Source: Fulvivirga sp. M361 (GTDB lineage Bacteria > Bacteroidota > Bacteroidia > Cytophagales > Cyclobacteriaceae). Taken from it: a stretch of DNA of 64,000 bases. Where the stretch lies: assembly GCF_007097395.1 (NCBI RefSeq), contig NZ_VKDC01000002.1, positions 186,001 to 250,000 on the forward strand. The letters run 5' to 3'. The notes below the pieces were generated by a model. It had not been told where the DNA came from, made no database searches, and saw only the letters and a program-made list of their open reading frames with translations. A program made the translations under genes and the position numbers. Positions 54,533-63,576 of the stretch are shown here, piece after piece (the first letter of the stretch is position 1; each line of letters begins with the position of its first letter).

Positions 54533-55276
54533 GTGTATAGTGCGGCAAAGCGCCTCCTAAACCTATTCCACGCAAGTCCTGAAAAAGACAAAAGGTTAAT
54601 TACTGCCATCCAAACCGTGGTCGGTGCTACCCCTACTAATCTATCACTGTACAGACTGGCTATAAGACACGCTTCCATCGCTGTCAAAAATAGTAATGGG
54701 ATAAAAGAATCCAACGAACGACTGGAATACCTGGGAGATGCCATACTGGGTGCCGTAGTGGCTGACTATTTATTCAAAAAATTCCCTTATAAGGATGAAG
54801 GTTTTCTGACTGAAATACGGTCACGGTTAGTGAATCGTGAATCATTGAATAATCTGGGTAAAAGACTTGGGCTGGAAAGTGTTATCGAGTATGACCAGGC
54901 CAGTAAAGGCAAGCTTTCCCATAAATCTCTTTATGGCGATACACTTGAAGCCATAGTAGGTGCCGTATACCTGGATAAAGGCTATAAATTCTGCAAACGC
55001 TTCATATGGAATAAACTACTAATCCCCTATTTTGACCTCGATGAGATCGTCCATTCCATTACAAACTATAAAAGCCGGATCATTGAATGGGCACAAAAGG
55101 AAAACAAAGACATAAAGTTTGACATTATAGAAGTAAAAAATCAAAAGCACTATAAGGAATTTACAGCACTTGTGTACATTGATGACGAACCTAAGGGAAC
55201 CGGATACGGCTTTAATAAAAAAAAGGCGGAACAAGACGCCGCTCAGAAAACCTTCCAGCTATTGAATTTATCTTAA
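54533..55276 (+). CDS. rnc: Ribonuclease III
   Basis: The enzyme cuts double-stranded RNA in rRNA and mRNA processing. The signature ERLEYLGDAILGAVV is intact, and GDTLEAIVGAVYLDKG carries the second acidic cluster. A dsRBD follows (IIEWAQKENKDIKF, GFNKKKAEQDAAQKTFQLL). It is 247 residues long and starts at GTG 54533, 4 bp after fabF. No ATG is available nearer. Confidence 0.94.
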   Translation: MYSAAKRLLNLFHASPEKDKRLITAIQTVVGATPTNLSLYRLAIRHASIAVKNSNGIKESNERLEYLGDAILGAVVADYLFKKFPYKDEGFLTEIRSRLVNRESLNNLGKRLGLESVIEYDQASKGKLSHKSLYGDTLEAIVGAVYLDKGYKFCKRFIWNKLLIPYFDLDEIVHSITNYKSRIIEWAQKENKDIKFDIIEVKNQKHYKEFTALVYIDDEPKGTGYGFNKKKAEQDAAQKTFQLLNLS

Positions 55277-55300
55277 CGATGTTAATCTTCATTTTAAAAT

Positions 55301-57181
55301 ATGGACGCTGCCGGAAAACTTAGAATTGCAGGGGCTGCACTAAACCAAACACCACTAGACTGGCAAAACAACCTCCATAATATTCATCAGGCCATCGAGA
55401 CCGCGGTGGAAAACCACGTAGATATTCTGTGTCTTCCTGAATTATGTATTACCGGATATGGATGTGAAGATATTTTTCTTAGTGATTGGGTCTACCAAAA
55501 ATCGGAACAGCTTTTATTAGAGGTAGCTCAATGGTGCGATACCATAACTGTGGTTATCGGACTCCCTCTAAAACATGACGGGCAGTCTTTCAACTGTTCT
55601 GCATTGGTATCAGGTAAACAGATCGTCGGGATTTATGCCAAGCAGAACTTGGCAAATGATGGTGTGCATTATGAACCACGATGGTTTACCCCCTGGCCGG
55701 TAGATAAGGCGAGTAATATAAAATTGAATGGGATTGAATATCCTATCGGAGATATCTTGTTTAAGCACAAGGGCATAAAGATAGGTTTTGAGATATGTGA
55801 AGATGCATGGCGACAGGATCGCCCTGCCTGCCGGCTTTACGAAAAAGGCGTGGAGCTCATCATCAATCCCAGCGCCAGTCATTTTGCGTTTGGAAAAACC
55901 GAAGACAGAGAGGAATTGATCATTAAGAGTTCTGAAAACTTTAACTGTACCTACCTCTACGCAAACCTGCTTGGCAATGAGGCGGGGAGAATGATATATG
56001 ATGGTGAAGTGCTTATAGCCAGGTATGGAAAACTGATCCAACGCAATGAATGGTTATCTTTCCAGGGAGTCGACCTGGTCCACACAGACATTGACTTTTC
56101 TAATGTAGCGGAAGAATACCCCGCCCCTGCATCATTTGTTAGAGATAAAAATCATGAATTCACCCAGGCCGGTGCACTCGCCCTGTTTGATTACTTAAGA
56201 AAGAGTAAAACCAACGGCTTTGTACTTTCACTGAGTGGGGGGGCTGACTCTTCCAGTATAGCTATTTTGGTCTCTGAAATGGTCAAGCGTGGGGTGAACG
56301 AATTAGGGGTTGACAAATTCATAGACAGGTTAGGTGTTAAGGCAGTGGGTAAATTTAAAGGGCATGGGCAGAATATGGCCGTTATCAAGGCAATCGTTGC
56401 TCAGTTGCTCACATGTGCTTATCAGGGTACTAAAAACTCGTCAGAAGCCACCTTTAATTCTGCAGCATGCCTGGCTGACGATATTGGCGCCACTTTCTAT
56501 TCCTGGAAAATAGACGATGAGGTACAATCCTATTCAAACAAAATAGAAAACGTTCTAGAACGTAAACTGGACTGGCTGAGTGATGATCTTGCCTTACAAA
56601 ATATTCAAGCCAGGAGTCGTTCACCCATTATTTGGATGCTGGCTAATATAAAAGGGGCTTTGTTATTAACTACTTCTAACCGAAGTGAAGGTGATTTGGG
56701 ATATACTACTATGGATGGTGATACTAGTGGAAGTATTGCACCAATAGCCGCAGTAGACAAAAGTTTTATAATCCAGTGGTTAAAATGGGCTGAGGAAAGT
56801 CTTGGATATTCTTCTCTAAATAATGTGAATAACCTAAAGCCCAGCGCTGAGTTACGCCCTCTGACTTCCACACAAACCGATGAAGATGATCTGATGCCTT
56901 ATGCTGTAATCGTAGAAATTGAAAAACTCGCCATCCGGGACCACAAATCACCTCTTGAGGTTTTTGACATTTTATATCAAAGGGGGTTAGAGTCTAAGGA
57001 ACTGCTTAAAAACCATATCACCAAGTTTTTTAGATTGTGGGCCCAAAACCAATGGAAAAGAGAACGGATTGCGCCGGCTTTTCACCTGGATGACTTTAAT
57101 GTAGACCCACGTACCTGGTGTAGGTTCCCTATTCTGTCCAGCGCCTTCAGTGAGGAGTTAGAACTTCTCAAAAAAAGGTAG
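55301..57181 (+). CDS. nadE: Glutamine-dependent NAD+ synthetase
   Basis: The 626-residue fusion has an N-terminal glutaminase of the nitrilase fold, with catalytic Glu47 (CLPELCITGYG), Lys114 (YAKQNLAND) and Cys166 (FEICEDAWRQDRP), and a C-terminal synthetase with the PP-loop SLSGGADSSSIAIL and later LLTTSNRSEGDLGYTTMDGD. It converts deamido-NAD+ to NAD+ with glutamine as nitrogen donor. It follows rnc after 24 bp on the same strand. Confidence 0.94.
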   Translation: MDAAGKLRIAGAALNQTPLDWQNNLHNIHQAIETAVENHVDILCLPELCITGYGCEDIFLSDWVYQKSEQLLLEVAQWCDTITVVIGLPLKHDGQSFNCSALVSGKQIVGIYAKQNLANDGVHYEPRWFTPWPVDKASNIKLNGIEYPIGDILFKHKGIKIGFEICEDAWRQDRPACRLYEKGVELIINPSASHFAFGKTEDREELIIKSSENFNCTYLYANLLGNEAGRMIYDGEVLIARYGKLIQRNEWLSFQGVDLVHTDIDFSNVAEEYPAPASFVRDKNHEFTQAGALALFDYLRKSKTNGFVLSLSGGADSSSIAILVSEMVKRGVNELGVDKFIDRLGVKAVGKFKGHGQNMAVIKAIVAQLLTCAYQGTKNSSEATFNSAACLADDIGATFYSWKIDDEVQSYSNKIENVLERKLDWLSDDLALQNIQARSRSPIIWMLANIKGALLLTTSNRSEGDLGYTTMDGDTSGSIAPIAAVDKSFIIQWLKWAEESLGYSSLNNVNNLKPSAELRPLTSTQTDEDDLMPYAVIVEIEKLAIRDHKSPLEVFDILYQRGLESKELLKNHITKFFRLWAQNQWKRERIAPAFHLDDFNVDPRTWCRFPILSSAFSEELELLKKR

Positions 57182-57234
57182 TATTTGACAACAATTACTG
57201 TCCAGTGTATGAGTAATTTATTTAAGTTTGTGCG

Positions 57235-58377
57235 ATGTTTTTTCTAAGCTTCATGATCTGGGGTGCAGACCCGGAAATTTTTGTTTTCCCCGAATGGCTG
57301 CCTTTTATCAGTGGGAGACCTGTCAGATGGTACGGTTTATTGTTTGCACTGGGGTTCCTCATCAGTCAGCAGATCATGTTCTACATCTATCGGAATGAAA
57401 GCAAGCCTGAAAAAGATGTGGAAACACTGACTATTTTTATGGTGATTGCCACCATTCTAGGAGCCCGCTTAGGGCATGTATTCTTCTACGAGCCTGATAA
57501 ATACTTAGCTAACCCCATTGATATTTTAAAAATATGGGAAGGAGGGCTGGCCAGTCACGGGGCAGCATTTGGCATACTCCTGGCGCTATGGCTCTACACT
57601 AAATATGATATCAGCTGGAAATTCCAGTTTAAAAAAGTCAGCAGACCTAATCAGAATTGGCTCCAGGTAGTGGACCGTATCGTTATTGTAGTAGCGCTGA
57701 CTGGTTGTTTGATAAGGATGGGTAACTTCATGAACTCTGAGATTTACGGTGTCCCCACCGGGTCAGGTTATGGTGTAGTATTTTCTAAAAACCTACATGA
57801 TACTTTTTTAAAAGATTCAAGTCCCATAGAAAAGATCAGTGCTGAGCATGCCCAAAAAGAAATAGAAAATAAGGAAGGGTATGTACCACTGACTTTAGAG
57901 ATTGCCTTTAAAAATCAGCCTGAGATCCTTACCGAAGGATCATTGAAAAAATATCTTGAAGGAAGGTTTACCAATATTCTATTTGATTACCCTTACCTGA
58001 ATAATCATATATTAATCACCGACCATAAGCTGGAATACACACTTAATAAGAATACGGATGGCTCTTTTAATGCTGCAGTAAGTGCTTATGGCATTTCACG
58101 TCACCCTACACAACTCTATGAAGCCTCCACATCATTGATGATCTTCATTCTCCTATTCCTGATCTGGAATAAAATGAGAATAAAAACTCCGGATGGCTTA
58201 CTCCTGGGTATCTTCCTTATCCTGTTATTTGGTTTACGCTTTGTGCATGAATTGTTTAAGGAAAACCAGGTATCCTTTGAAGACACTATGGCTTTTAACA
58301 TGGGTCAATTATTGAGTATTCCTTTGATTCTGGGTGGCCTGTTTATCCTGGTAAGAGCACTCAGGCTCAAAAAATAA
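57235..58377 (+). CDS. lgt: Prolipoprotein diacylglyceryl transferase
   Basis: The enzyme transfers diacylglycerol from phosphatidylglycerol to the lipobox Cys of prelipoproteins. Motifs are VRWYGLLFALGF, GARLGHVFFYEPDKY, GGLASHGAAFG, LIRMGNFMNSEIYG and SRHPTQLYEASTS. At 380 residues it is about 100 longer than usual, because a soluble insertion (about residues 185-285) lies between GNFMNSEIYG and HPTQLYE. An alternative ATG at codon 7 would shorten it by 6. It is the natural partner of the lipoproteins in this window. Confidence 0.94.
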   Translation: MFFLSFMIWGADPEIFVFPEWLPFISGRPVRWYGLLFALGFLISQQIMFYIYRNESKPEKDVETLTIFMVIATILGARLGHVFFYEPDKYLANPIDILKIWEGGLASHGAAFGILLALWLYTKYDISWKFQFKKVSRPNQNWLQVVDRIVIVVALTGCLIRMGNFMNSEIYGVPTGSGYGVVFSKNLHDTFLKDSSPIEKISAEHAQKEIENKEGYVPLTLEIAFKNQPEILTEGSLKKYLEGRFTNILFDYPYLNNHILITDHKLEYTLNKNTDGSFNAAVSAYGISRHPTQLYEASTSLMIFILLFLIWNKMRIKTPDGLLLGIFLILLFGLRFVHELFKENQVSFEDTMAFNMGQLLSIPLILGGLFILVRALRLKK

Positions 58378-58529
58378 CTCTGTCGAAGTTTATCTGTTAG
58401 TTTACCGCGGGCCGTTGTTAGTGGCTTTACACAATAGAACTTACAACCTATTGAATTAGCTATTTTTTATGCTTAACATTAACGTTCCGCTTATCAAAGG
58501 AAAACATATCGTATGGTGTAGGTAAGAAG

Positions 58530-59963
58530 ATGTTCGCTCTATTATTTTCCTTTTTATTGGCCCAGACTTCCCCACCAGACTCAGTGGATAAATCCCTTAA
58601 CACGAGTTATTTACTCATAAACTCTGATACTTCGGCCACACGCTACGTGGAGATTGATAACATCTTTATTATCGGAAATAAAGTGACTAAAAATAGGATC
58701 ATTCTCCGTGAAATGGATGTTCAAATAGGCTCATTTTATGACTACCAGGATTTACGGGAAATCCTTGAAAAAGAGAAGTACAAAATTCAAAATCTCAGGC
58801 TATTTAATTCAGTAGAAATTTCCACACTAGACCTGTCCCCAAATAAGGTAGATATTGTGGTTAGGGTAAAAGAAAGGTGGTATACATTTCCAGCGCCCAT
58901 ATTCGATCTGGTGGACAGAAACTTTAACGATTGGTGGCAAAACAGGGATGGTAACCTTGGCAGGACAAACTTTGGAGTAAAACTCACCAAAAATAATTTT
59001 AGAGGACGAAACGAATCCTTGCGACTTGTAGCACAATTTGGTTTCACTCAAAATTTCAGACTGGCTTATCGTATCCCTCAAATTGACAAATCTCAAAAAC
59101 ATGGCCTTTCATTTGCTTTCGATTACTCGGAAAACAAAAACATAGGCATCAACACATTAGACCATCTACAAACGTTTTTCGATGCGGAAGAATTACTAAG
59201 AATACGGCGTAACTTTGGGATTGGGTACCGTTTTCGCAAATCATTTTATACTACCCACAATGTAGAAGTGGCTTATAATCACAATAGCATTAGTGATACG
59301 ATTGCCGCGCTAAATCCTGAATATTACGGTAACGGCAGAGTCGATCAAACGTATTTCCGAATAAAGTATTCTATGATCATTGATAGAAGAGATTTTTCTC
59401 CTTATCCCTTAAAAGGGTATCGTTTTGATTTTCAGGCTTCTAAATTAGGTTTAGGTTTTTTCAATGATATTGATCAAACTGAATTTAATGTTTCACTATC
59501 CAGGTTCTATGACGTGGGAAAGAATTTCTATTTTGCCAACTATTCTTCTGTTTTCATAAGTACACCGGAGAACCAGCCTTATGCTAATATCTCAGCACTC
59601 GGTTTCAGGAAGGACTTCATAAGAGGTTACGAACTTTTTCTGATTGAGGGGCGCAATTATTATTTGAATCGTACTACGTTTAAGAAAAAGATATTATCTT
59701 TTAAAAAACGTATTGGTATAATTCCTATTGAACAATTCAGGGAATTTCCTTTAGATGTTTATATCAAGTCTTATTTTGACGCCGGTTATGCCGAAAACTA
59801 CCCTGATTACGAGCAGAGTGAACGGCTGGCAAATCGCTTTTTATTTGGCACAGGGCTGGGTATTGACTTCGTAACCTATTATGACTCTGTATTTCGTTTC
59901 GAGTATTCCGTAAATCGGGAGAGGGAAGCAGGGTTATTTTTTCATCTTAAAAAAGAGTTTTGA
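58530..59963 (+). CDS. Omp85/BamA-like outer membrane protein (POTRA + barrel)
   Basis: The protein has a signal-like start (MFALLFSFLLAQTSPPDS), one POTRA-like domain (RYVEIDNIFIIGNKVTKNRI, MDVQIGSFYDYQDLREILEK, IQNLRLFNSVEISTLD) and a beta-barrel of about 16 strands with alternating aromatics ending in ...FHLKKEF. One POTRA plus a short barrel is smaller than BamA, matching the surface-antigen (D15) family proteins of Bacteroidetes, probably outer-membrane insertion or transport. The exact role is unknown. Confidence 0.75.
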   Translation: MFALLFSFLLAQTSPPDSVDKSLNTSYLLINSDTSATRYVEIDNIFIIGNKVTKNRIILREMDVQIGSFYDYQDLREILEKEKYKIQNLRLFNSVEISTLDLSPNKVDIVVRVKERWYTFPAPIFDLVDRNFNDWWQNRDGNLGRTNFGVKLTKNNFRGRNESLRLVAQFGFTQNFRLAYRIPQIDKSQKHGLSFAFDYSENKNIGINTLDHLQTFFDAEELLRIRRNFGIGYRFRKSFYTTHNVEVAYNHNSISDTIAALNPEYYGNGRVDQTYFRIKYSMIIDRRDFSPYPLKGYRFDFQASKLGLGFFNDIDQTEFNVSLSRFYDVGKNFYFANYSSVFISTPENQPYANISALGFRKDFIRGYELFLIEGRNYYLNRTTFKKKILSFKKRIGIIPIEQFREFPLDVYIKSYFDAGYAENYPDYEQSERLANRFLFGTGLGIDFVTYYDSVFRFEYSVNREREAGLFFHLKKEF

Positions 59964-59989
59964 TAAAATGTCCCTGGAAACAGAGTTGA

Positions 59990-60607
59990 CTAATCCAGTT
60001 TGACTATTTTTTTCTTGCCCTTTTTGTTAACAGAATACCAGGTCCCTACCCTTTCTCCGTCTTTATAGTTTCCTATATACTCCAACTTCCCATCATCCGT
60101 AAAAAATTTCCATTCTCCACTTTCTTTACCTTTTGAATACTGGCCTTGCTGAATGACCACCCCATTATCATTGTAGTAGGTCCAGGGCCCCTCGGGTAAC
60201 CCATTGACATAGAGCACTTGTCTTTTGAGCTGTCCATTTTCATGATAAAACTCCCACACTCCACTATATAGACCCTCAGCAAATTTCCCTTCTTTTTCAA
60301 CCTGACCATTGGCATGGTAGTAATACGAACTATCTGAAAGTATTCCATCTTTCCAATATTCATGAGCGATCTTATTCCCGTTACTATCAAAATAGTGGGC
60401 TCGTCCGTTAAGTTGATCATTATGATACTGTTCCGTACTGCTCAATTGACCGTCAGGATAAAAAAAATGCCATTCTCCTTCCTTCTTACCCATCAAAAGT
60501 TCGCCTACTGCCTTTAATGAACCATTGGGATAGTACTGCCTATGTTGAGATATTGCTATTATTGGTAATAAATTGATAATGAGATGAATATAATAATACT
60601 TTATCAT
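59990..60607 (-). CDS. Secreted MORN-repeat (YwqK-like) protein
   Basis: After an N-terminal hydrophobic segment (YYYIHLIINLLPIIAIS) the protein is built from about eight MORN-like repeats of 20-23 residues, with patterns G-x-W-x-F-Y and D/N-G-x-L (for example GEWHFFYPDGQLSSTEQYHN, GVWEFYHENGQLKRQVLYVN, GEWKFFTDDGKLEYIGNYKD). The database name YwqK antitoxin is by similarity only; no toxin gene is adjacent. MORN repeats often bind lipids or proteins. Confidence 0.75.
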   Translation of the reverse strand: MIKYYYIHLIINLLPIIAISQHRQYYPNGSLKAVGELLMGKKEGEWHFFYPDGQLSSTEQYHNDQLNGRAHYFDSNGNKIAHEYWKDGILSDSSYYYHANGQVEKEGKFAEGLYSGVWEFYHENGQLKRQVLYVNGLPEGPWTYYNDNGVVIQQGQYSKGKESGEWKFFTDDGKLEYIGNYKDGERVGTWYSVNKKGKKKIVKLD

Positions 60608-60664
60608 TTGTATGATTTTTTATATTATTAATTAAAGTTCATACATATATTCGCTGTTAATCAA

Positions 60665-61495
60665 ATTTACTCTAAAACGAAATATTTAACATCACTCTCG
60701 CTTTTAGTAATCACGTTAGCTTTTACTAATGCCCGTGCTCAAAATGGTGCAGTAGCCTTGGGTGCCCGTGCTTCAGGTTTGGGGAATGCATTCACCACTT
60801 TAGATGATGCATGGTCAGTATTTAACAACCCGGGCGCTATTGGATTACAAAAAGGAACTACCTCACTATTTTCTATTGAAAGACATTTCTCAGGGGTCGG
60901 GTTAAATAACTTTGGCGCTGGTGTATTGTCCTCTATAGGTTTTGGAACAGGCTCTATCAGTGTATTTAAATTTGGCGATGACCTTTATAATGAACAAAGC
61001 TTATCGACAGGATATGGTAACACATTTGGTATTGCCAGTCTTGGGGTAAGAATAAACTATCGACAGTATCAGATCAAGGGGTTGGACAGTCGCGGGGCAG
61101 TCGCTATCGATTTTGGAGGTTTGGCCGAGCTGTCTGAAGAACTGACTTTTGGGGCATTTATAAGGAACATCAACCAGGCCCGCCTGTCCGACTTTCAGGA
61201 TGAGCGTATACCAACTTTATTCAACGCCGGTATTGCCTATCAGCCATCAGAAAAACTTATTTTAAGCCTGGAAGCTGAAAAAGATATTGATTTTGACACT
61301 AGATTCAAGTCAGGACTTGAATATACTTTTCTTCCTAAATTTTCCGCTCGTACCGGTATACAAACAGCCCCTTTTACCAATCATTTTGGCATGGGTTTTA
61401 AAACCTGGAGGATCAATATCGATTATGCTGTTACATTGCACCAGGTATTGGGTTCAGCACATCAGGCATCTTTATCTTATCATATTGCCAAATGA
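60665..61495 (+). CDS. PorV-like outer membrane barrel protein, non-standard start
   Basis: The mature part (MGARASGLGNAFTTLDDAWS, VFNNPGAIGL, then a beta-barrel to the last strand HQASLSYHIAK) resembles PorV/UPF0164 proteins. A TTG at 60758 is the first conventional start, but in frame upstream (60665-60757) a full signal peptide is encoded: YLTSLSLLVITLAFTNARA followed by Q. No ATG, GTG or TTG precedes it before the stop; the best candidate is ATT 60665 (ATA is another). Its end overlaps the HhH gene by 4 bp. Confidence 0.6.
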   Translation: MYSKTKYLTSLSLLVITLAFTNARAQNGAVALGARASGLGNAFTTLDDAWSVFNNPGAIGLQKGTTSLFSIERHFSGVGLNNFGAGVLSSIGFGTGSISVFKFGDDLYNEQSLSTGYGNTFGIASLGVRINYRQYQIKGLDSRGAVAIDFGGLAELSEELTFGAFIRNINQARLSDFQDERIPTLFNAGIAYQPSEKLILSLEAEKDIDFDTRFKSGLEYTFLPKFSARTGIQTAPFTNHFGMGFKTWRINIDYAVTLHQVLGSAHQASLSYHIAK

Positions 61496-63561
61496 AAAGG
61501 CTATTTGTTTTCATTTGGTTATTGGCAAGTATACAATCCGCATATGGTCAACGTCATGAGCATGAAACTATGGATATTGAGCAAGTTATCGGAGAGATAT
61601 TTGCAATACAAGATGAGGACATCAATTACACAGAGATGTATGAAGCACTTTTATCAAGCTATGCAAACCCTCTTGACCTCAATACTGCTACCCTTGAAGA
61701 GCTTCGGTCTCTCTATATTTTATCAGAAAAGCAAATCCTTGAATTCGAAGACTACCGTACCAGGTATGGCCCATTATTATCTATTTACGAACTACAAGCC
61801 ATACCTTCATTTAATGTTTCGACCGCTAAGCGCCTGCTTCATTTCACACATATAGTATCATCAGGGCTTACAAAGGGTGCTCACCCTTTCCTGCAAAGGG
61901 TATTAAAAGAAGAAAATAACTATCTCTTATTACGATATGAACGAACACTGGAAGAAAAACGAGGTTTTTCACCCATCGATAGCAGTTCTACGACCAGATA
62001 CAAAGGTTCCCCTGATCAATGGTATGCACGCTTTAGAGTGAGTCACACCAATGATTTCAGCCTGGGCCTTACCACAGAAAAAGATGCCGGGGAGCAACTG
62101 ATCCTGGACCCTAAAACAAAACGATATGGCAATGATTTTTACAGTTTTCATTTGCAATTAAAAAACCGTGGCAAGTTGAAAAATGTCATTCTGGGTGATT
62201 TTCAATTGCAATCCGGACAAGGGCTTATTTTTGGCTCCGGATTTAACATCGGCAAGGGGGCAGAAACCATTACCACCACAAGACGGGTAAATTCAGGTAT
62301 TCGTCCATATACTGCACTACAAGAATCTCATTTTTTCAGAGGTGCCGCCATCACAGCCAAGGTCTCTAATAATGTAACCATGACCACGCTCTATTCCCGG
62401 ATAAACCAGGATGCTGTGATCCAAACCGATGAAGTCTCTGCTGAATTTGTAAGCACAATTCGTACGTCCGGTTTCCATAGAACGACTTCTGAGATAAGTG
62501 CCAAGGACCAACTAATGGAACAAAACGCAGGAGTTAGTGTCACATACCAAAAGAACAGGTTGATGCTTGGGGCTAATTACTTGTTCACCAGATATTCCAT
62601 TCCTATGATCAGAAACACTACACTAATTAGCCAAAATGAATTCGCAGGAAAGGATAACATGGTCTATGGCACGTTTTTCAATTATGCCGTGGACAACTAC
62701 ACTTTCTTTGGAGAAATAGCCCGTTCTGCATCTGGTGGTCATGGCATAGTAACCGGCCTCCTTGCTCCATTAAGTAAGAAGGTGGAGAGTGCACTCCTAT
62801 TTAGAAATTACAGTAAAGCCTTCCATTCTTTTTATGGAAACGGTTTTGGAGAGCTGAACAGAAATAACAACGAACGTGGATGGTACTGGGGGATTAAATA
62901 CACTCATGACGAGCATATAAGTCTATCTGCTTATTTTGATTCCTTTACCTTTGATTGGATCAGGTCCTCTGCCCTCGCTCCTTCACAGGGCCATGAATAC
63001 CTGTTGCGACTCAATTACAGCATTAGAAAACACACGCGGTTCTATTTTCAATACAGAAGACAGTCAAAAGCGCGTAATGCTACTAATGAAGACCTTACAG
63101 GGAACATCCCTGTAACTGTTCAAGGTGTAAAGGACAATTACCTGGTCAACCTGGAACATAAAGTATCTAACCATTTTTCATTCAAATCCAGAATACAATG
63201 GAGTTCCTTCACTTTGTCAAATCCGTCAACACAAGGATTTGTACTGATACAAGACGTAAATGCTAACGTTAAAAACTGGCGTATCAGTGGGCGAATGGCA
63301 TTGTTTGAAACTGATGATTTTGATAACCGTCAATATGCCTTTGAGCGAGATGTGCTGTATCTTTTTTCCATTCCAGCTCTTAACGGCAAAGGCATACGCA
63401 ATTACTTTATGTTACAATACAAGCTGAGCCGGAATGTTGACTTTTGGTTAAAATATAGCCGTACACATTTTAGAAATGCTAAAACGATAGGTTCAGGACT
63501 GGAAGAAATTAATGGAAGTAAAAGAACGGTGATCAGGTTACAAACCAGGCTGCGTTTTTGA
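61492..63561 (+). CDS. HhH domain plus outer membrane beta-barrel protein
   Basis: A signal peptide (MKRLFVFIWLLASIQSAYG) is followed by a ComEA-like helix-hairpin-helix region (about residues 60-125: PLDLNTATLEELRSLYILSE, TRYGPLLSIYELQAIPSFNV) and then about 550 residues of beta-strand sequence with the periodic aromatics of an outer-membrane barrel, ending in ...KRTVIRLQTRLRF. HhH domains bind DNA or mediate contacts; the role of the fusion is unknown. It starts within the PorV-like gene, so the two are co-translated. Confidence 0.7.
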   Translation: MKRLFVFIWLLASIQSAYGQRHEHETMDIEQVIGEIFAIQDEDINYTEMYEALLSSYANPLDLNTATLEELRSLYILSEKQILEFEDYRTRYGPLLSIYELQAIPSFNVSTAKRLLHFTHIVSSGLTKGAHPFLQRVLKEENNYLLLRYERTLEEKRGFSPIDSSSTTRYKGSPDQWYARFRVSHTNDFSLGLTTEKDAGEQLILDPKTKRYGNDFYSFHLQLKNRGKLKNVILGDFQLQSGQGLIFGSGFNIGKGAETITTTRRVNSGIRPYTALQESHFFRGAAITAKVSNNVTMTTLYSRINQDAVIQTDEVSAEFVSTIRTSGFHRTTSEISAKDQLMEQNAGVSVTYQKNRLMLGANYLFTRYSIPMIRNTTLISQNEFAGKDNMVYGTFFNYAVDNYTFFGEIARSASGGHGIVTGLLAPLSKKVESALLFRNYSKAFHSFYGNGFGELNRNNNERGWYWGIKYTHDEHISLSAYFDSFTFDWIRSSALAPSQGHEYLLRLNYSIRKHTRFYFQYRRQSKARNATNEDLTGNIPVTVQGVKDNYLVNLEHKVSNHFSFKSRIQWSSFTLSNPSTQGFVLIQDVNANVKNWRISGRMALFETDDFDNRQYAFERDVLYLFSIPALNGKGIRNYFMLQYKLSRNVDFWLKYSRTHFRNAKTIGSGLEEINGSKRTVIRLQTRLRF

Positions 63562-63576
63562 TATTCAAGAGGTTCT

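Noticed and set aside
59990-60607. Toxin-antitoxin system around the YwqK-like gene
   Set aside because: The name antitoxin is inherited from similarity; no toxin-like gene is adjacent and the protein is a plain secreted MORN-repeat chain.
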